DNA of 64,000 nucleotides from Cunninghamia lanceolata (GCA_027924645.1 BSBN01000297.1:6572001-6636000), one strand, 5' to 3'; shown: positions 11,991 through 23,560, numbered from the stretch's first letter. Numbers and translations are program-made. The notes: generated by a model from the sequence alone, not told the origin.

Positions 11991-14605
11991 TACAAAAGCC
12001 TGGACCCTAGGGATGTGACGGGGAAGATATGTAGGATAGTGAACGAAAGATGGAGAGATGGAGGTATGTGGGAATTGCAAGTGATGGAGGGGAACCAAGA
12101 CCAATGGTTGCACACATTGTGATGTATTTGGAAGCTTGTATTTGGGATGTGGAGTTGGGAGTAATGGGGATCGGGATGGGAGATTTTTGAATGGTCGATT
12201 TGGGGTTTTAGGGACCCAAATAGACTTGGACTTTATGGGATTTTTAGATGGGGAGCGGGGTGTTTGGTATTTTGGGGTGGATTGGGATGTGGATGCCTCA
12301 TTAGAGTTGAGTGATCTTTGTTTAGGGACCCACACCATTTTTATTTTTGCTTTTTCTTGTGAGGGTGTGGGCTTTGATAGCCTTTTTGATTTTTCATTTT
12401 GATTGGAAGGGATAATATCCTTAGGCTTTTGTGCTTTATGAGTTGAGGCATTCAAATTTTTGAATCCCATGGATTTGGGGGAAGATTCATGTTTGAAAGA
12501 TGTGTGCTTTTGTTGGTCTTGATTGGGAATTTTAGTGGTTTTATGGGTGGATTTATGGATAAATGGATGAGGAGATGTGAGGATGGGGATATTAGGAGTT
12601 GGGAGGATGGGAGGATAAGAGGATTTGTGAATAGGGATGTGGGGGTTGGTAGGATAGGAGGTAGAGTGGATTTGATAGGGATCTTTGGAGTTGGAAGTAG
12701 TGGAGGTAAATTGGATGGAGGGAGATGGATGGTCACATGCTTTTGCAAATGGTAGGATGATGGAGGAGGGATGGCGACATATGTTTTGGAAGTGCAATGA
12801 GATGCACCATGTTTGGGATTGGATGAATAGATTTTGGAAGGTGGGTCGATGGTAGCAACATGTTGAGATTGGTTTCCTTGGGGTGTATAGCCAAGGCCAT
12901 GAGAAGATGGATGGAATGTGGTGTGGATGGGCTCCAAAATGCCTTGTTCGTGAAGGCCTAAGCCTTTGCCTTGATAGTTCATAAGTTGGAGCATGCGATA
13001 TGCAATGGAATGTTGAGTGCTTCGAAAACAAGACGTGAGTCTAGTATTTGTTGGAGATAGATAGGGGGTGGATGGGAATTGTTCACATCCTACAAGGGGT
13101 TTACCGCAGATGAAGGTGTTGTTTCCAAGTGGATAAGGGGATGGATTTGGGATGGGATTGGTAGATGGAGGTAAAGGATTCATGGGGGATGGTAAAGGGG
13201 TGGTAGAAGAAGGTGTGGGATCAATAAGGTGATCCATAGATGGGAGGGGATTGGGGATGGGGTTAGATGGGATGGTTAGATCTTGATTAGGAGAAGAGGT
13301 TGATGTTTCAACATGCTTTGGATTTGATTCTTGACATAGGTCATGTGCTGGGATAGAAGTGGGAGTGACTTGGATAGATGTGGTGGGTGCTTGGATGGAG
13401 GTGATAGGTGCTTGGATAGGGGTGATAGGTGCTTGACTTATGTGTGCTTGAACATGGCTATGTGATGGTTCTTGAGTTATGATAGGAGATGGTTCAAGAG
13501 GTTTGGTGGGTGTTGGATTGCATGAGGGTGTTTGATTCCTTGCTATTAGCCAATGGATAGTATCCTTCATGAGTTTATGGGTGGACAAACAATATAATGG
13601 ATGGATAATGATGGTGGTTGGTGTGGGATTAGGATTGGGATTGGATATGGGGGTGATGGGATTAGGTTGTGATGGTTCTTGGGTGGGTTCAAGGATAGGT
13701 GTGGGATTAGATGGTGGAGGGCACTCTAGATTGGTATTTCCCTTGTCAAAGGTGATTAGATCTTGCCTAGGATAACTTGGAATCATTTGATTTATGTACA
13801 AGAGACCACTTGGACTTGCATGTGCTTCTTGTTGCAAAGGTGGATTTGGGCTCACTAGTGCTTGTTGGGGAGGCCATTGATAGTCTTGGTTGCCTCGGTG
13901 ATGGGCTTGGTGGTATGTTGGAATGTTAGAATGAGAAATTGGATAATATTGGGGTGAAGGTTGATTTGATAATGTGGCATGGACATGATAGGTGGATGAA
14001 TTAGGTTGGTATGAAGTTGAAGATGATGACATGTAAGGTTGTGGAATTTGTGGAGGTTGGGATGGTGTTTGGACTTCTTGTTGTGATATGATGTGTTGTT
14101 GATGTTCGTAAATGTGTTGATGTGATGATGATGGAGGGGTTGCATAGGATAATGATTGTTGTGATATGCATTGATATAGATAAGGGTTGTGATGAGTTGA
14201 GAAAGGGTTGATAGGACATGTGGATGAATCTGGTTGATATGAAGTGGGAAAAGTTGATGCAGAATTGGTTTGATGTGTAGATGGATATGATGGGATAGGT
14301 ACGAGATATGATGGTTGTTGGACTTTGCAAGTGGCCAAGATGTGTTGGATTTCTTTCGAGAGGTATTGTATGTGTGAGGATTAGCTTGTTCGACCTATTT
14401 GAGTCAATTCTTGAATGCTTTGAAAGGTTCGATGCTCTAGAGGGGATTGGCTTGCATGCATGTGGTGAAGCATATGAAGGAGCTTTTGGAAGTCCTCTAA
14501 GGTTGACATTATGTCACACATGTGGTTAAATCTTAAGTCCTTTTTGGCAAGTGCTTGGTTATGATTTGATGATGATGTGGATTGTTTGGATGAAGTTGAT
14601 TAGGA
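11988..14605 (-). pseudogene. R3 long Pro/Ser/Gln-rich ORF with G-patch-like motif
   Basis: The reading frame can be followed from about 14605 to 12452, with TAA stops near 14589 and 14389 that look like mutated CAA. It then continues after a probable one-base shift near 12480, in the frame open to 11988. The first ~100 residues are helical with Gln/Leu/His heptads. The next ~300 are rich in Pro, Ser, Thr, Gln and Tyr and include a 21-bp (7-residue) repeat at 13370-13445. Near 12925-13010 lies NYQGKGLGLHEQGI, which resembles a G-patch, a nucleic-acid-associated motif often found near the protease of plant gypsy elements. The tail is basic and carries two WVPK motifs near 12345 and 12225. No zinc knuckle or protease triad is visible, so the role is unknown; a Gag-like or accessory protein is the best guess. 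Confidence 0.62.
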
Positions 14606-16240
14606 TGAAGGTGACTAGGATGTGATTAGGGATGACTGGGATGGAGGTTGATTTGAGAAGGATGGAGAGAATGATGTTGGGGGACTTGGATGTTAATTGG
14701 GATCGATGTTGATCTTGGATTGGACTTAGAATATGGTTTGGAAGATTATGGATTGATGTTGGTTGGATTTTGGATTTGATTTGGAAGAGATGGGATTAAA
14801 ATGATGTCGATGAATTGGATTAAGGCTGATGAGGGTGATTAGGACTAGGGATGAAGTGGATTATGATGAATTTGATCAAGCTCAAATAAAGGGATTGGAC
14901 AAGCTCAATTGATGGGATTTGATAAATGGGGGGGATGGTTTAGCGGTGTTGGGAGGAAAACCTGGCCCTACGTGAGGGGGGGTGCGGGGGCATGGACGTG
15001 ACCCCCCGCTAACAGGGGTTTAGGGGTGTAGCCTCCTGATCGATTTTTTTTTGAAAATGGGCTTATAAAATTGATGTTTTTGATGGGAAAATTTGATTTT
15101 TAGACATGGATGAAGAAGGTGCTAAAATAGATGGAAAATGGCGCAGAAATAGACAGGAATGGCATTAAAGGATGTAAATGGTTGGATTAATGGATGAATT
15201 TGATTTTTCTTGGCAAGTAGACAAACAATCAAGCAAGAAAACACAATGGCCAAAAATTTGACTTATGAAAAGAAAAAAAATGTGATAATCAAGTATGTAC
15301 AACCTTAGGGATTTGGGCCACTAAAACAAAGGTTTGTAGTGAGTGCCTTTGTTCAAGTGGTTATACATGTGGTAGCGCTACTCTCTGTTATGGAGTCTCC
15401 CAGCCTCCAAAGGTTACGCCTTGGAGGGTTTTGGGGGAGGTTGGATGTTAGTATAACACAACAACACCTGTTGCTTGTGACTTTCGTCACAAACACATTA
15501 ATTTATATAGCAGCTTGAAAGAGCTTGGCTTTAGCTTGTTGCCACTTGGGTCATTCCCACCTTTCGAAGTGGGTGGCAGGCCCTCTAAGGATTACAAAAG
15601 CAAGACAATCATAAAAATACTTTTGATCCCCAAGTTCATACAAAGATGCAAGGGGAGATCATATGTATTCTCTATGATTGCCTCACACTAAACATGGTTC
15701 ATTTTTGATCTTTGGATTATGTTGGGGGTGATTCATGCAAGTCTTATGAAAAGCTTTTGATTCCCAAGGTCACCAAATGGTGCGATGGAAGAGCATACAC
15801 TTTTCACAACACAAACACAAACCACGAAGACACTTCACACAAATTAGATTAGATTTTCTTGATTACATGCATGAAGAATGCAGATTGTTGTTCTTTTTAA
15901 ATCCAATGATTTGATTGATGCAATTTGTGGTTCTTTTTAAAGCCGAAAAATTGAAGTGTTTGGTAGTTGTTTGTTGCAAGCAATGATTAATTTTAAGAAC
16001 ACCAATGTTAAATGTTTGGCACACACACAAAGATTTGATTGATTTGTTGATTTTAATGCACCAAATTGAAACGTGTGTCTAAGCTAGCATGCAAAAGGGT
16101 TTGTTTTAAGAGCCCAATTGAAATGTTTTGTTTAAATAAAAGATGAAAGAATCCTGCAAGAAAACGTGTTAGTGTCCTCCAAGTGATGTTGATGACCTGC
16201 AAGCAAACTGTCAGTCACTGCACAGAACCCAAAAGTTAGT
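14606..16240 (-). other. R3 5' interior, no supported gene
   Basis: Contains a GATGAGG-type low-complexity stretch (14606-14930), a G-rich tract at 14930-15030, and ordinary sequence beyond. Read on the minus strand it lies between the leader repeats and the long ORF. A degraded Gag could be hidden here, but I could not find a frame longer than a few dozen codons. Confidence 0.45.
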
Positions 16241-16244
16241 CTCA

Positions 16245-16760
16245 GAAAATAGTGCTAAAACAGAGGCAAGATAGCGCTAATCTAGAAGCAATATAGCACT
16301 AATATAGAAGATAGCACTAATTTAGAAAATAGCGCTAATCCAGAAGATAGCGCCAATATAGAAAATAGCACCAATCCAGACACAAGATAGCGCTAATATA
16401 GAAGATAGTGCCAATACAGAGGCAAGATAGTGCCAAATAATGTTTTTACCTTAGTTTACAGTCTGCAGTGAGAAAGATAGCGCTGAACTGGGTGACGATA
16501 GTGCCAATACAGCACAAAGTTGGTCAATGGGTGATTTTAGGAAAATTTTGCCATAGTTTCCCCTTGTTCATTCAAGATTCCTGTAAAAATAGAGAATAGA
16601 AAGACACAAAAAACAACGGGAAGACCATTAAGAAGAGACATGTGAGACGTGTGAGTAGAAGTTAGAATAGAAAATGCTTCGTAGAAATGGCACTAAAACA
16701 GTAGATTGCGCTAAAACTCACCAAGGATAGCACCACTGCGCATGGTGGATGGCGCTGCAC
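16245..16760 (-). repeat. Degenerate AGATAGCGCTAAT repeats in R3 leader
   Basis: A motif of about 12-16 bp (GATAGCGCTAAT or GATAGTGCCAAT) recurs about a dozen times in 16245-16510, with a few more copies at 16685-16760. It lies just inside the 5' end of R3, in the untranslated leader. GCGCTA and GTGCCA variants suggest CpG decay of one ancestral unit. Confidence 0.75.
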
Positions 16761-16820
16761 CTACAAAAACACATCCTAAGCACAAAAACTCACACAAACA
16801 GATTAGATTCGAATCTTGTG

Positions 16821-16840
16821 GGTCCCACTGGGCGTGCCAA
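16821..16840 (-). other. R3 primer-binding site
   Basis: On the minus strand the sequence right after the 5' LTR is TTGGCACGCCCAGTGGGACC, the position and style of a gypsy primer site. The donor tRNA was not identified. It is not the initiator-Met site used by R2, R5, R8 and R9. Confidence 0.75.
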
Positions 16841-17708
16841 TGTGATCAATGAAATCTGAATGAAGATAATGACTAATCTAATGCATAACAAAATGATTAT
16901 ACCTTCATTGAGACCTCACGAATCCATGCAGGAAGGAGATGCGCCATGTAGCTCCTCAGATGTTTCCCTTGATCAAAATGACTAATGTGTATATGTGGGT
17001 TTCTCAATTGCTCACAATACAATGTAGATGAGATTAGATGATGGATTGGATGGGATTGAGACAGGATTTGGAGTGATTTGGACATTATGGAGGCATGATA
17101 AGAGGATTTGTGGAGTGATTTTGATAGAGTTCTGATGCATGAAAGAGGCCTCTCAAATGGCTTAGAGAGGGGTCCTATTTATAGGATTTTGGAGATGGGG
17201 ATGGAGGGTCAGGATTCATTTGATCAGATCAAGGGCTAGGAATAAAAGTGAATCTTTTATTCCTAGAGGATGAATTAATAATTCCCATTTTGGGAAGAGT
17301 GGAGAAGTGTGGGGGACAACTAAATATTAAATTCAGTGATTGGATGAGTGTGGGGGACAACTGAATTTTATATTCAGTGATTGGGAGTGAGTGGGAGATA
17401 ACTGAATATTAAATTTAGTTTAGTGGATGAGTGGGAGACAAGGTTAATTAAGTGTTTTCTTAATTAACTTAAGCCTAGGTTAATCAGATAATCAGGATTT
17501 ATCTAATTAACAGGGATTAGGAAAATGAATAAATCAACTAAATGAATATTAGGAATATTCATTCAATTGATAGGGATTAGGGTTGTCAGGTTAAATGAAT
17601 CAATTAGGTGAATTAATTGATCACCAGGGATATGCAGATTGGGGGAATGGATTAGTGCGAGATACGAAAAATTGGTTTGTAGAAGCAGTCCAATTTTAGG
17701 TGTCTACA
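16841..17708 (-). repeat. R3 5' LTR (868 bp)
   Basis: Partner of 9041-9902. The right-hand copy of the GTCTT duplication follows at 17709-17713. LTR divergence is modest, so R3 is younger than the R1 remnant it ultimately lies in. Confidence 0.95.
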
Positions 17709-17713
17709 GTCTT

Positions 17714-18888
17714 GATGGGCTGATTTGAATTATAAAGTCAAGAGGCATTAGTTCTTGTTGATTACAATATATATCAGATTTGACATTGTTACAAAAAGTG
17801 TCATGTGCAAGAACAACTTGGTGGTCTTCATCAAGATAGTCTTCATTTCTTTCAGGATGGTCATCATTCTTTATCATGCCAAGAAGTGTGTGTAAGAGTA
17901 AAGTGATTACAGATTGATTGTTGTCATGGTAGTGTTGGCAAGGTCATCTCTTGTGTGGTCTTCATGAGTTGTGAATTTTGTGATAAGTAGTCTTCATGTT
18001 GTTATCATCAGAATTTTACTTATTGAACCTGCATTGTTGTTCATCATGGATGTTGAAGTGGTTATGATATTTTGATATGGAGTGCAAGCTCATATGTGTC
18101 TTGTCAAAGACTTGATTCTCCAAGAATCAAATAAGTCAATTTTATGTCTTCATTGGATGGGATATTTTGAAAATTTATTATTTCAGGTCAAAAAGAGTTG
18201 ATAATTGTGAAAGATTTGTTTGGCATAAAATTTGTTTTGCAGTCACAAGTGATGCCATAAGGAGTTTGTATTTGATAGAAGAGGTATCTCAGTTTTTCAG
18301 CTTGCTTGAGAAAGTAAACAGAGGATCTTAATGATACTAGTTTTCATCTTCATCTTCGCATTGGTGTTGTGACAACAAGTGATATTGTGCTAGCAATATG
18401 GTACATTCTATGCACAGTTTTTGATAGTGGTTTGATGCTTTGTTTGGTGTGCCTCTCATGATGTTTTTTCTCAGGTCCTATGCTTCAGGATGTATGTTTT
18501 CAGATGTGTGCTTCATGATTAATTGTTGCTATCATGTTGAAAAGTTGTTCAATATGCAGATGAACAAGGACAGAGCTCTCAAAATAAGTTTTGGACAGCA
18601 AATTGTAAATGTGATCAGTGCCTTAAATTTTTAGAAGCTAGAAGTATAAAAAATTTTGGTAAGTGATATCTCAATTCTTGGTTGGTATGAAAGATAACAA
18701 GGTCAGTGATAGTGTTTGTGATCCAAGGAATGATTGATATTAGTATAATTCGCTAGTTTCTTGCTAATGTTATTTACGAGTTAATTTTCTTAGGGGGAGA
18801 CAATAACCTTTGTCATCAGATGTCAAAAAGGGGGAGAAAGAAAAATTGCACATCATGTAGTTTTTCCATCAATGATAAAGGGGGAGAT
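17714..18888 (+). other. R2 3' interior and polypurine tracts
   Basis: Resumes R2 after R3. No coding motif is visible. The last 100 bp carry two purine blocks, GTCAAAAAGGGGGAG near 18821-18836 and AAAGGGGGAGAT at 18877-18888; the second abuts the LTR and is the likely polypurine tract. This layout is common upstream of the 3' LTR of plant copia elements and supports a copia origin for R2. Confidence 0.65.
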
Positions 18889-21560
18889 TGATGAAGGTAA
18901 ATTGTCATTGATGTCAAAAAGATGTTTGAGTTGATTGTCATTGATGTCAAAAGGTGTTGCAGGTTCACAAGGTGTTGATATTGATCATACAGGAGTTCAC
19001 ATGATTCATATGCATGATGTATGTTCTTGTTCAAGAAATGATGTAGGATTATTGTTACAAATTAGATGATCTTCTTTGTACACATTGCAGATTGAGAGGA
19101 GCATTTTGGTTATTCACACTCAAGATACATGCTCTCAGGACATTTGATAGTATGCTAAGTGCTCTTCATTGTTTCATATTTGAGGAAGTTCAAGCATTGT
19201 TGATACTCATGGTTTCATGGTCTTCATTTGACATAATGTGAATCATGTTTTCAGGACATATGTGAAAGTTTATGGTAAAGCAAAGAATAATGCTTTAAGG
19301 ATATCTAATGTGTTTTTTATTGATATGGTGGTTGATCTTGTGCAAAGTCTTCTTTCAAGATGTCTTCAAGGGTTCATAAGCATCATGTGTGAGACTAAGA
19401 TGTGTGATGTTGAGATCAGGAGGTTAAGTTGTTGTCAAAAAGAATGAAGGTATCACTCTTGCAAGAAATGATATGTGGTGTACATAGACATACAAGATTT
19501 GTAGAGCTTCCCTGATGGCAGAATTAAAAAATTCAAAGTTCATCCTAATAGACTTAAATTCCTCTTTGCACTTTATTTATATTTGATTGGTGACCTGCAA
19601 CTATAGGTAATAGTCACTTAAAGCGACTTATTAGAGGGGTTTCAAGACATAGGTATGAACGGCCCCCACAAAAAGCAATAAAAAACTTAAGGGTTTGAAT
19701 TTGCCATATAAATGGCTTTATTTTAACTTTAGAAATCTTTTCTTAAACTCCCATTTTTGGCGTCCTCCTAATGTCACTTATTTATGAAAGCAATAAAGTG
19801 ATTTTTTATGAGCTATTTTCAAGGGAGATTTTATGAAGTTGTTTTTTTTTTAAATAAGGTGGGCCTCCCTCTTTCTCATGTGCCACTTGGAGATATTAAA
19901 AAGAGGAGTATATTTTTTGAAGTGGAGAGTGTGATTTTTATAAAAAAGCATTAAATATGCTTTATTTAAATGGAGAGATTTATTCATAAAGGGTATCTAA
20001 ATAATTGAAGAGTATAAAATCATTTGATATTTTTTATTAAAGGTGGAAATAGTTTTTAGAAACTTGTTGATTTTATCTCCTATTTTGGTGGCCTTTTTAT
20101 TGTCATTTTTTTATGACAAATAAATTTAAGATTTTAAGGAGATATTTTTTTGGAATGAAAGATTTGTTTATAATTTTTGTGGCATGGAAGCTAAGAAGGT
20201 GGAGGATATTAAATATGTTTTTGGGATTTATTTTGTGAGTTTTTAACTCATGTTTTTTGCAGAGATTTTTGAAGATTGATAAAATTGATTGCAATTTTTT
20301 ATGATCTATTTTTTGTGAAGATGGTTTATTGTAGAGAAGATGAAGACAACATAGATTGAAGAACATTTTAAAAAGATATTGTTTGCAGATTTTGAAAATT
20401 CAAGAAATGGCAAGAGAAATTAAACAAATTTGTGAGAAGTTGAAAGATTCTGAGAATGTAAAAATATGCAGAGGAAAATGAAGGGTTTTCATTTTATATG
20501 TGAAGATGAAAATGAATTAGAAAAGAGGAAGATTATGAATGGTTTTTCAAAGAAGAGGAAATTGATTTTATTTTTTGAAATGATTAGGCAGAGAAGAAAA
20601 AATATGAAAGGTCATCAAACATTGTTGTTTGTGTGTGTTTCAATATGCAAGGTTGAAAATAAATATATAAAATCCTCTTGAAGAGAAAAGATTGAGGGGA
20701 GTGTATGTCATGAAATTTACAGAGATGATTAAGATAACGAGATGGTTTGAGGAATGATGTAGAGATTATTTAAATTGTTTTGCAAAGATGTGTTAATATT
20801 TGCAGAGATAAGTTATGTGTTTGAAAAGGTGACATATGTTTGTGCAAAGAAGCCCAATCAAATTGTAGAGATTTTTGATATTTTTGTAGAGATATTATTG
20901 AATTTATGCAAAGATTGAAAGGTGATTTGATGATTTGACTAACATCAAAAGAAGACATTGAGATTGTATTGTGTATCAGCTAATTTGATTGTGCAAAGAT
21001 CATGAAATTGATGTACAGATTGGATTGAGTATAATTGTAAATTCAGAAAAGACATATTGTATAATGGTGCAAATCAGATTGATTGGCAATCAATTCTTGC
21101 ACACAAATCTTATATGTTGATCATGCTAATTGTATTTTACCAGTGAGGCACAATGTTTGCCAGTGAGGCACAATGTATGCTAGCGAGGCACAATGTATGC
21201 TAGTGAGGCACAATGTATGCTAGCCAGTGAGGCTTATAGGTCAGTGAAACCTTTCAGTTGTCAGTGAGACACAATTTCTAGCTAGTGAGGCCTTGTAAAG
21301 AAGTTTTAAAAGTTAATCCAGTTCATGAGTGGTTTTTCTACCCCAGAGGGTTTTCCACTAGGTAAAAACTTGTGTCATGCTTCTTATTGATTTCCTCTAT
21401 GTGTGTGCGTATTAATCATTTGATCATGAGCTTTTTGTTTACATCTTTTATTATAAGTCTTGTGCATTTATTTGTCTTGTAAGATAAAGTTTGTAAAAAG
21501 TTAAAAATTTCTACAACACTGATTCACCCCTCCCTCTCGGTGTTGTCCTGGACTCCAACA
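18889..21560 (+). repeat. R2 3' LTR (2672 bp)
   Basis: Partner of 4410-7214, with the same ends. Its GAGGCACAATG tandem array (21140-21225) has four units instead of nine. It is followed by ATCAT, the right target duplication. Confidence 0.9.
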
Positions 21561-21565
21561 ATCAT

Positions 21566-22246
21566 TCCCATAGTTGAGCAAGAACAAATAATTAAAGAAT
21601 TCCTAGAAGGTGAATGGATTTTCCGAAAGGACTTAATAAATGAAGATTTGACCATTTTTTGTTCTAATGATTACAAGGAAGAAACCAAGTGTAGATGCCA
21701 AGTTGCTCAAGAAAATGAAGAAGACATAGTCAAGGAGACACAATGTGTAAGTGAGCCTCAACAAAATAAAGATGAAAGTAACCAACCTGCATTGTAACTC
21801 AAGGACAACTTCACACATCAAATCAGGAAGATCAAAGTATGCTTGAAGATTTTAACATGTCTTACAATTCTATTGAATTAGGAAGACAAAACATTTCTTC
21901 ACAAAATGCTTCTCCACCTAGAACATTTGGTGAATGGAAACAATATCTATACTACCAAAAATGGCAAAATGAATGCTCACAACAACCACAATATCCATCA
22001 CATATATTACCATCTCCACCATATCAAGCTTATCTATTACCATCTACTCTATATCCACATCATGTTTTACCATTTTCATTATCCAATTCATATAATCAAC
22101 CATCTGCTTCAACATATCCACCAAGGGCAACTATAATGCCTAATAAATTATTACCTAATAAGGTGGTTCAAAATGCATATAATAATGAGATTTCAAGAGT
22201 CCCTTTGTATTCCATTAACATGCTTGAAATTGGTGCATCCAAATGA
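21566..22246 (+). pseudogene. R1: gypsy gag/linker frames
   Basis: The frame that began at 4330 continues to a stop at 21797. A second open stretch (21839-22246) is rich in Pro, Tyr, His and Gln and contains the block FGEWKQYLYYQKWQNEC, like the Pro/Tyr-rich linker that follows Gag in some plant gypsy polyproteins. No zinc knuckle remains. Both pieces are probably parts of one protein broken by a stop and a frameshift. Family placement rests on the pol pieces downstream. Confidence 0.5.
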
Positions 22247-22499
22247 AAATCTATCAATATAACTAAGGGATATGATTTTGGTTTAATTGAATTAGAAGAA
22301 CAATATGATCAATTAAAAGATACTCAACTTAGTTCTTCTTATCTACTTAGCAAATCACAACCATTAGAGGGAATTCACACACATAAAGAAACACTTCAAT
22401 CTAAGTCTAACTTTACCATTGAACTCATAAATGTGCATGTTGAAATTAATCATGCAATAAGAAATGTTGAACTATACACATTAATTATTCAAGAATTGT

Positions 22500-22880
22500 G
22501 TGAAATTAATGAAGAATGAAAACCTACAAGATCTATCACCTATACATGTTTTTATAATCAAACATCTAGATCTTGGGAGGCCAATGGTAAAAATGTGTAT
22601 TCCTCACACACTTATTGATTTAGGTCCACCAATAATAAATGTTATGACTAGATAAAAGATGAGTTTGCATGTATTGATGACCACACAAAACATCTACAAA
22701 TGGATGATCATTCATTAAACAAGATCCAAGGTATTATTAAACATGTCTTTATTAATTCTTCAGATTATCCTAATGATCTCACGATATTGCAGTATGAAGT
22801 TAAGTTGGGGGCAAAATCCCTTGAATTTTGGAGATCCTTGGTTGAATATTAATAAAGCCTTCATTAATTGTTGCTTTAAT
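22500..22880 (+). pseudogene. R1: gypsy protease remnant
   Basis: A frame reading MDDHSLNKIQGIIKHVFINS followed by YPNDLTILQ resembles the retropepsin-like domain of plant gypsy elements, where a flap-like region is followed by an ILGRPWL motif. The second motif is present in the next frame as NPLNFGDPWLN, about 22813-22845, so a one-base shift separates them. The catalytic D-S/T-G is not recognisable upstream. It is too degraded to be active. Confidence 0.55.
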
Positions 22881-22961
22881 GTTTTTGATAAAACCATGTG
22901 AGTGAGCTTTGGAATAAATCAAGGTATGCGTTCTTGTGTTAACTAGAATTGAATTTATATT

Positions 22962-23260
22962 GTGTCTACACAAGCATTCATTGTAATAGTATTTATTTAT
23001 CTATTTTTCCATTATCAAGTATTTATTCATATTAATAACTCTACCCTTCATTTTCTAAAGAATCAAGTAGTTATTAATGGAGGAGTTATTAAATGGATAA
23101 TATTTCACAAATTTAACATTACTATACTTGATAAGCTTGGTCATGAGAATATGGTTGCAAGTTTCTTATCTAGGTTACCCAACACTTTTGTACCAATACC
23201 AGTTGATGCTACTTCTCTAGATGAGGATCTAAATCTACATTTTGTTGGCCTTGATAACTA
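22962..23260 (+). pseudogene. R1: RNase H tail of gypsy pol
   Basis: Residues about 30-75 of this frame (NQVVINGGVIKWIIFHKFNI, then LGHENMVASFLSRLPNT) match the C-terminal part of Ty3/gypsy RNase H, where a conserved K-P-G-K-E-N-x-V-A-D-x-L-S-R block ends the domain. The catalytic Asp of that block is replaced by Ser. The whole reverse transcriptase that should lie between protease and RNase H is missing, so an internal deletion of more than 1 kb is inferred. Confidence 0.72.
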
Positions 23261-23339
23261 TATGGAGATGTACAATTTTTCTCTATGTTTCTCTCATAGA
23301 GATCACGAGAGGATTATTGGGAAAAGTGTTCAACATTCA

Positions 23340-23560
23340 TGGACATAACTTATCTTCTGCACCAAACTTGATACTATCATACTTCATACCAAACCATGTG
23401 GTGGACAATATGCAAATCAGTGTATTAGAACTAAGATTCTTTCCATAGGACATTCTTTGTTAGTTCTTCACAAGCCACACATCCATGCACAAGTTGAAGA
23501 CATGAAAAGGATCTTAACCACATTCTATTGTAGATCATCACATGCCATCATAGGGATGAG
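23340..23560 (+). pseudogene. R1: integrase zinc-binding (HHCC) remnant
   Basis: A frame reading HTKPCGGQYANQCIRTKIL and then GHSLLVLHKPHIHAQVEDM aligns by eye with the gypsy integrase zinc region (H-x-P-x-GGH-x-x-x-x-KI-x-x-x-GY-W-P-L-x-D). It follows the RNase H remnant in the expected order. Several zinc ligands are lost and stops follow after 23600. This is a weaker call than the RNase H piece. Confidence 0.45.

Larger units (their letters stand above)
9041..17708 (-). mobile_element. R3: Ty3/gypsy-related LTR element without visible pol, nested in R2
   Basis: LTRs at 9041-9902 and 16841-17708 are nearly identical and flanked by an exact GTCTT duplication. On the minus strand the LTR runs TGTAGACACC to ATTGATCACA. 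The primer site lies at 16821-16840, left of the right LTR, and the polypurine tract at 9903-9915, so transcription runs right to left. The 6.9-kb interior encodes one long low-complexity protein with a G-patch-like motif. I see no reverse transcriptase, RNase H or integrase. The plus strand of 9.9-15 kb is strikingly poor in C. Confidence 0.92.
4410..21560 (+). mobile_element. R2: gag-only LTR retrotransposon (TR-GAG type), interrupted by R3
   Basis: Two long direct repeats, 4410-7214 and 18889-21560, begin TGATGAAGG and end CTCCAACA. A primer site matching initiator-Met tRNA (TGGTATCAGAGC) follows the left repeat, and a polypurine tract (AAAGGGGGAGAT) precedes the right one. Flanks are GTCAT on the left and ATCAT on the right, a target duplication with one mismatch, supported by the host frame that rejoins across it. 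The internal part without R3 is only about 3 kb. It holds a gag with CCHC knuckles and no protease, integrase or reverse transcriptase. This matches the class known as terminal-repeat retrotransposons with a GAG domain, which need enzymes supplied by other elements. Confidence 0.88.

Noticed and set aside
12136..12755. Plus-strand frames opposite the R3 ORF
   Set aside because: Gly/Trp/Asp-rich shadows of the C-poor strand; the minus-strand frame carries the G-patch-like motif and fits the element direction.
14001..14330. Alternative minus-strand frames at the start of the R3 ORF
   Set aside because: Thr/Ile/Ser/His-rich out-of-phase shadows created by the same low-complexity DNA.
14930..15030. 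G-rich tract as a tRNA or rRNA fragment
   Set aside because: No cloverleaf arms or conserved rRNA motifs; it is a G-rich part of the R3 interior.
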